Positions 61,786 to 64,000 of a stretch of DNA of 64,000 bases are shown here, piece after piece. The position numbers and the translations under genes are program-made. This stretch comes from Cephalopachus bancanus (taxonomy: Eukaryota; Chordata; Mammalia; Primates; Tarsiidae). Each line of letters begins with the position of its first letter. Position 1 is the stretch's first letter. The stretch spans positions 1,736,001-1,800,000 of the forward strand of contig JAPVLO010000180.1 in assembly GCA_027257055.1 (NCBI GenBank), read 5' to 3'. The notes under the pieces are model-generated. The model saw only the letters and a program-made list of their open reading frames with translations. It did no database searches and was not told the origin of the DNA.

Positions 61786-61827
61786 AACAAGACATTCACC
61801 TCGTTCTGGCTTTACATGTGTGTGATT

Positions 61828-62000
61828 AATTTAGCATTTATGAAACTCATGTTATGTGGCAGGAATGTCAGTGAGCAAAAGGCAACGTGCCTGCCATCAC
61901 GAGTCTCTGGTCCAGCGGGGAACCGAAACAAAGAAACAGACACACGTGACATTGGAGATGGTCTGTGAAGGGCCATAGAGATGGGTGGGGAGTGGGCTCA
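61828..62000 (-). repeat. L2 LINE 3' region, antisense
   Basis: TTAGCATTTATGAAACTCAT, ATGTGGCAGGAATGTCAGTG, CGTGCCTGCCATCACGAGTC and GTCCAGCGGGGAACCGAAAC follow the reverse-complemented L2 tail (CTATGTGCCAGGCACTG, CTGCCCTCATGGAGCTTAC). Confidence 0.62.
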
Positions 62001-62289
62001 GAAGCCAGGACAGGCCTCTCCGGGGGGGTCCAAGCTGCTGTCCAGCAGCTGTGATGGAGTGGGCTGCCTACCTCTCAGGGAAGACCACCATCTTGGGGGG
62101 ACGGAGCCTCGTGCCTGTCGAAACTGGGTGGGCCTACACGGCCACTGTGCTTGGGTGTGGAGGGAACGGCAGAGGGTGGGTGCCTGAGCTCAGGGCCACA
62201 GAGGCCCTCGGAGGGGGGTGTTTGTGAGATTTTGAGGGGACTAGGACGGGTGTGGCTTTCTCTGGAGCACCCCATTCTGCTTGCTCTAT
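62001..62289. other. GC-rich unique sequence
   Basis: Nothing recognised. Confidence 0.35.
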
Positions 62290-62441
62290 GTGTAGATTTG
62301 TGTGTGTGTGTATGTATAATGTTTATGTGTCTGTGTGTAAACTGTGTGCATGTGTGTATGTGTGTTATATGTATGTATGTGTATATGTGGGTATGTGTAC
62401 GTGTGTATGCATATGTGTACGTATGTGTGTTTACAAACCCT
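62290..62441. repeat. TG-rich compound repeat, left copy
   Basis: Mixed TG, TATG and TACG units with embedded non-repeat words, notably TGTGTAAACTGTGTGCATG (about 62,333-62,351) and TTATATGTATGTATG. The same words recur at the right end of the window. Confidence 0.9.
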
Positions 62442-63914
62442 CGCACATCTAGCATAGGTGGCACACACCTCAAAATAGTAAAAACCATCTATGAGAAACC
62501 CACAGCCAGCAGACTCCTAAACAGAAAAATTGGAACCATTTCCCCTGAAAACCGGAACAAGACAAGGATGCCCGCTCTCACCCCTCCTGTTCAACATAGT
62601 TTTGGAAGTCCCAGCTAGAGCAATCAGAGAAGAGAAGGCGATCAGGGGTATCCAAATAGGAAAAGAGGAAGTCAAGTTATCTCTCTTTGCAGACGACATG
62701 ATTGTGTACCTTGAAAATCCAAGAGAGCCGGGCTTGGTGGTTCAACCTGTAATCCCGCGCTTTGGGAGGCCGAGGTGAGTGAATTGCTGAGCCCGCGGGT
62801 TCAAGACCTGCCTGGGCAACTTGGTGAGACCTCATCTCTACAATAAATCAAAAAAAAAAAAAAATTAGCTGGGCATTGTAGCGTGTGCCTGTAGTTCCAG
62901 CTACTTGGAAGTCTGAGGCGGAAGGAACACTGGAGCCCAGCAGGTCGAGGCTGTGGTAACCAGGAGCGGCCACTGCACTTCAGTCTGGGCGACTGAATGA
63001 GACTCCAACTCAAAAAAAAAAAAAAAAAAAAAAGAAAACCCAAGAGAATCTGCCAAAAACTTCCTTGCACTGATAAAGGACTTTGGCAAAGTCTCAGGGT
63101 ATAAAATAAATGTGCAAAAGACAATCGCATTTCTATACACCAATAATAATCAAACAGAAACCCCAATAAAAAGCACAGTCCCATTCACAATAGCCACACA
63201 CACACACAAAATGAAATACCTTGGCATCTTCCTAACCAGAGATGTGTAAGACCTTTACAATGAAAACTACAAAACACTGCTCAAAGAAATCAAAGACGAC
63301 ACAAACAAGTGGAAAAATATTCCATGCTCATGGATTGGAAGAATCAACATTGTTAAGATGTCCATTCTACCCAAGGCAATCTATAGATTTAACACAATAT
63401 CCATTAAGTTGCCAGCAGCATTCTTCTCAGACCTGGAAATGACAATGCAGGAATTCATATGGAAACATAAATGACCAAAAATAGCCAAAACAGTCCTCAG
63501 CAAAAAAAAACAAAGCAGGAGGTATCACACTCCCAGACTTGAAACCAAATTTTAAAGCTACAGTAATCAAAACAGCCTGGTATTGGTACAAGAACAGGCA
63601 TATAGACTGATGGAACAGGATTGAGATTCCAGAAGCAAAACCTCAATTTCTCAACCAACTCATCTTCGACAAAGTCTCCTCCACCAACCACTGGGGAGAG
63701 GAGAACCTAGTCAGTAAATGGTGCTGGGAAAACTGGCTGACAAGATGCAGAAGATTGAAACAGGACCCCTGCCTATCACCATACACAAAAATCAACTCCA
63801 AATGGATCAAAGACCTAAATGTAAAACCTCTAACTGTAAGAACCTTAGAAAATGCAGGAGACACTATTTTATGGAAGTTGGAACTGGCAACCAATTCCTG
63901 ATCAAAACCCAAAA
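62442..63914 (+). mobile_element. L1 ORF2 internal fragment, sense, split by an Alu
   Basis: Seen: starts in the reverse-transcriptase region (CCTCAAAATAGTAAAAACCA) and includes the RT catalytic FADD motif (frame 62,530-62,726, FADDMIVY). After the Alu it continues (CCTTGCACTGATAAAGGACT, CCATTCACAATAGCCACACA, GCCTGGTATTGGTACAAGAA) to GATCAAAACCCAAAA at about 63,914. Known: L1 ORF2 is the endonuclease/reverse transcriptase. Here the endonuclease, the ORF2 C-terminus, the 3' UTR and the A tail are all missing. Stops interrupt the second part (for example GTGTAAGACC near 63,245). Low divergence suggests it is the youngest L1 in the window. Confidence 0.93.
62727..63033 (+). mobile_element. Alu, lineage-specific young type, inserted in L1 ORF2
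   Basis: Flanked by GAAAATCCAAGAGA (62,713-62,726) and GAAAACCCAAGAGA (63,034-63,047), a 14-bp duplication with one difference. Starts GCCGGGCTTGGTGGTTCAAC and carries TCTACAATAAATC, CAGCAGGTCGAGGCTGTGG and a GACTCCAACTC end, with a long pure A tail. Confidence 0.97.
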
Positions 63915-64000
63915 TATGTGTATATTTGTATATGTGTGTATGTATATATGTTTATGTGTATGTGTGTAAACTGTGTGCATGCGTGTATATGTTATATGTA
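63915..64000. repeat. TG-rich compound repeat, right copy (runs off the window)
   Basis: Begins TATGTGTATATTTGTATATG directly after the L1 fragment and contains TGTGTAAACTGTGTGCATG and GTTATATGTA in the same order as the left copy at 62,290-62,441. Confidence 0.9.

Noticed and set aside
62530..62778. Reverse-transcriptase reading frame as a possible active gene
   Set aside because: The FADD motif is real, but the frame enters an inserted Alu after 62,726. The L1 lacks its endonuclease and 3' end and has further stops, so it cannot be functional.

Overview
The window is nuclear DNA of a primate, and it is overwhelmingly non-coding. About forty Alu copies or fragments (7SL-derived dimers and free left or right arms) show the primate origin. 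Older copies look like ordinary AluJ-type elements. The youngest copies belong to a subfamily that differs from human AluJ/S/Y and also from the lemur/galago Alus I know: the right arm carries CTTGGAAGGCTGAGG and CAGCAGGTCGAGG, the linker reads CTACAATAAATC, and the end is GACTCCAACTC or GACTCCGACTC. I infer a tarsier-like lineage. This is an inference from repeat sequence, not a database match. No complete protein-coding gene, rRNA, tRNA or CRISPR array can be supported. Nearly all long open frames are chance frames in GC-rich DNA, or frames inside repeats.

Layout. Positions 1-15,600 are mostly unique sequence and poor in Alus (two copies, one MaLR LTR, one MIR). They hold a plausible gene 3' end on the plus strand: a terminal coding exon at 574-609 followed by an AT-rich 3' UTR with an AATAAA at 1265-1270. 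They also hold an exon-like pair on the minus strand (15,071-15,151 and 15,493-15,593) with good splice signals but a disrupted reading frame. From 16,960 onward the sequence is a dense patchwork of Alu, L1, MIR/L2 and LTR remnants, interspersed with GC-rich unique stretches (24-29 kb, 31-35 kb, 48-50 kb, 58-61 kb) and many simple repeats: (TG)n, (TATC)n, (GACA)n/(CA)n, (CCTT)n, purine tracts and minisatellites.

The most informative structures are insertions whose history can be read base by base. (1) An antisense L1 holds a mariner DNA transposon with a TA duplication; the mariner holds an antisense Alu with a 17-bp target-site duplication, and the Alu's tail has become a (CTTT/CCTT/CCCT)n array (50,300-51,850). 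(2) An internal L1 ORF2 piece lacking both L1 ends lies between two copies of a TG-rich repeat that share non-repetitive words; the L1 piece itself carries a young Alu with a 14-bp duplication (62,290-64,000). (3) A 46-bp Alu 3'-end fragment has a perfect 13-bp duplication (42,419-42,490). (4) A 645-bp compound insertion of Alu left arm, non-Alu DNA and full Alu is bounded by one 11-bp duplication in an L1 3' end (39,899-40,565).

I see no previously undescribed gene system. What is worth following up is retrotransposition history, the two candidate gene 3' ends, and a few non-repeat stretches that look like conserved regulatory DNA.
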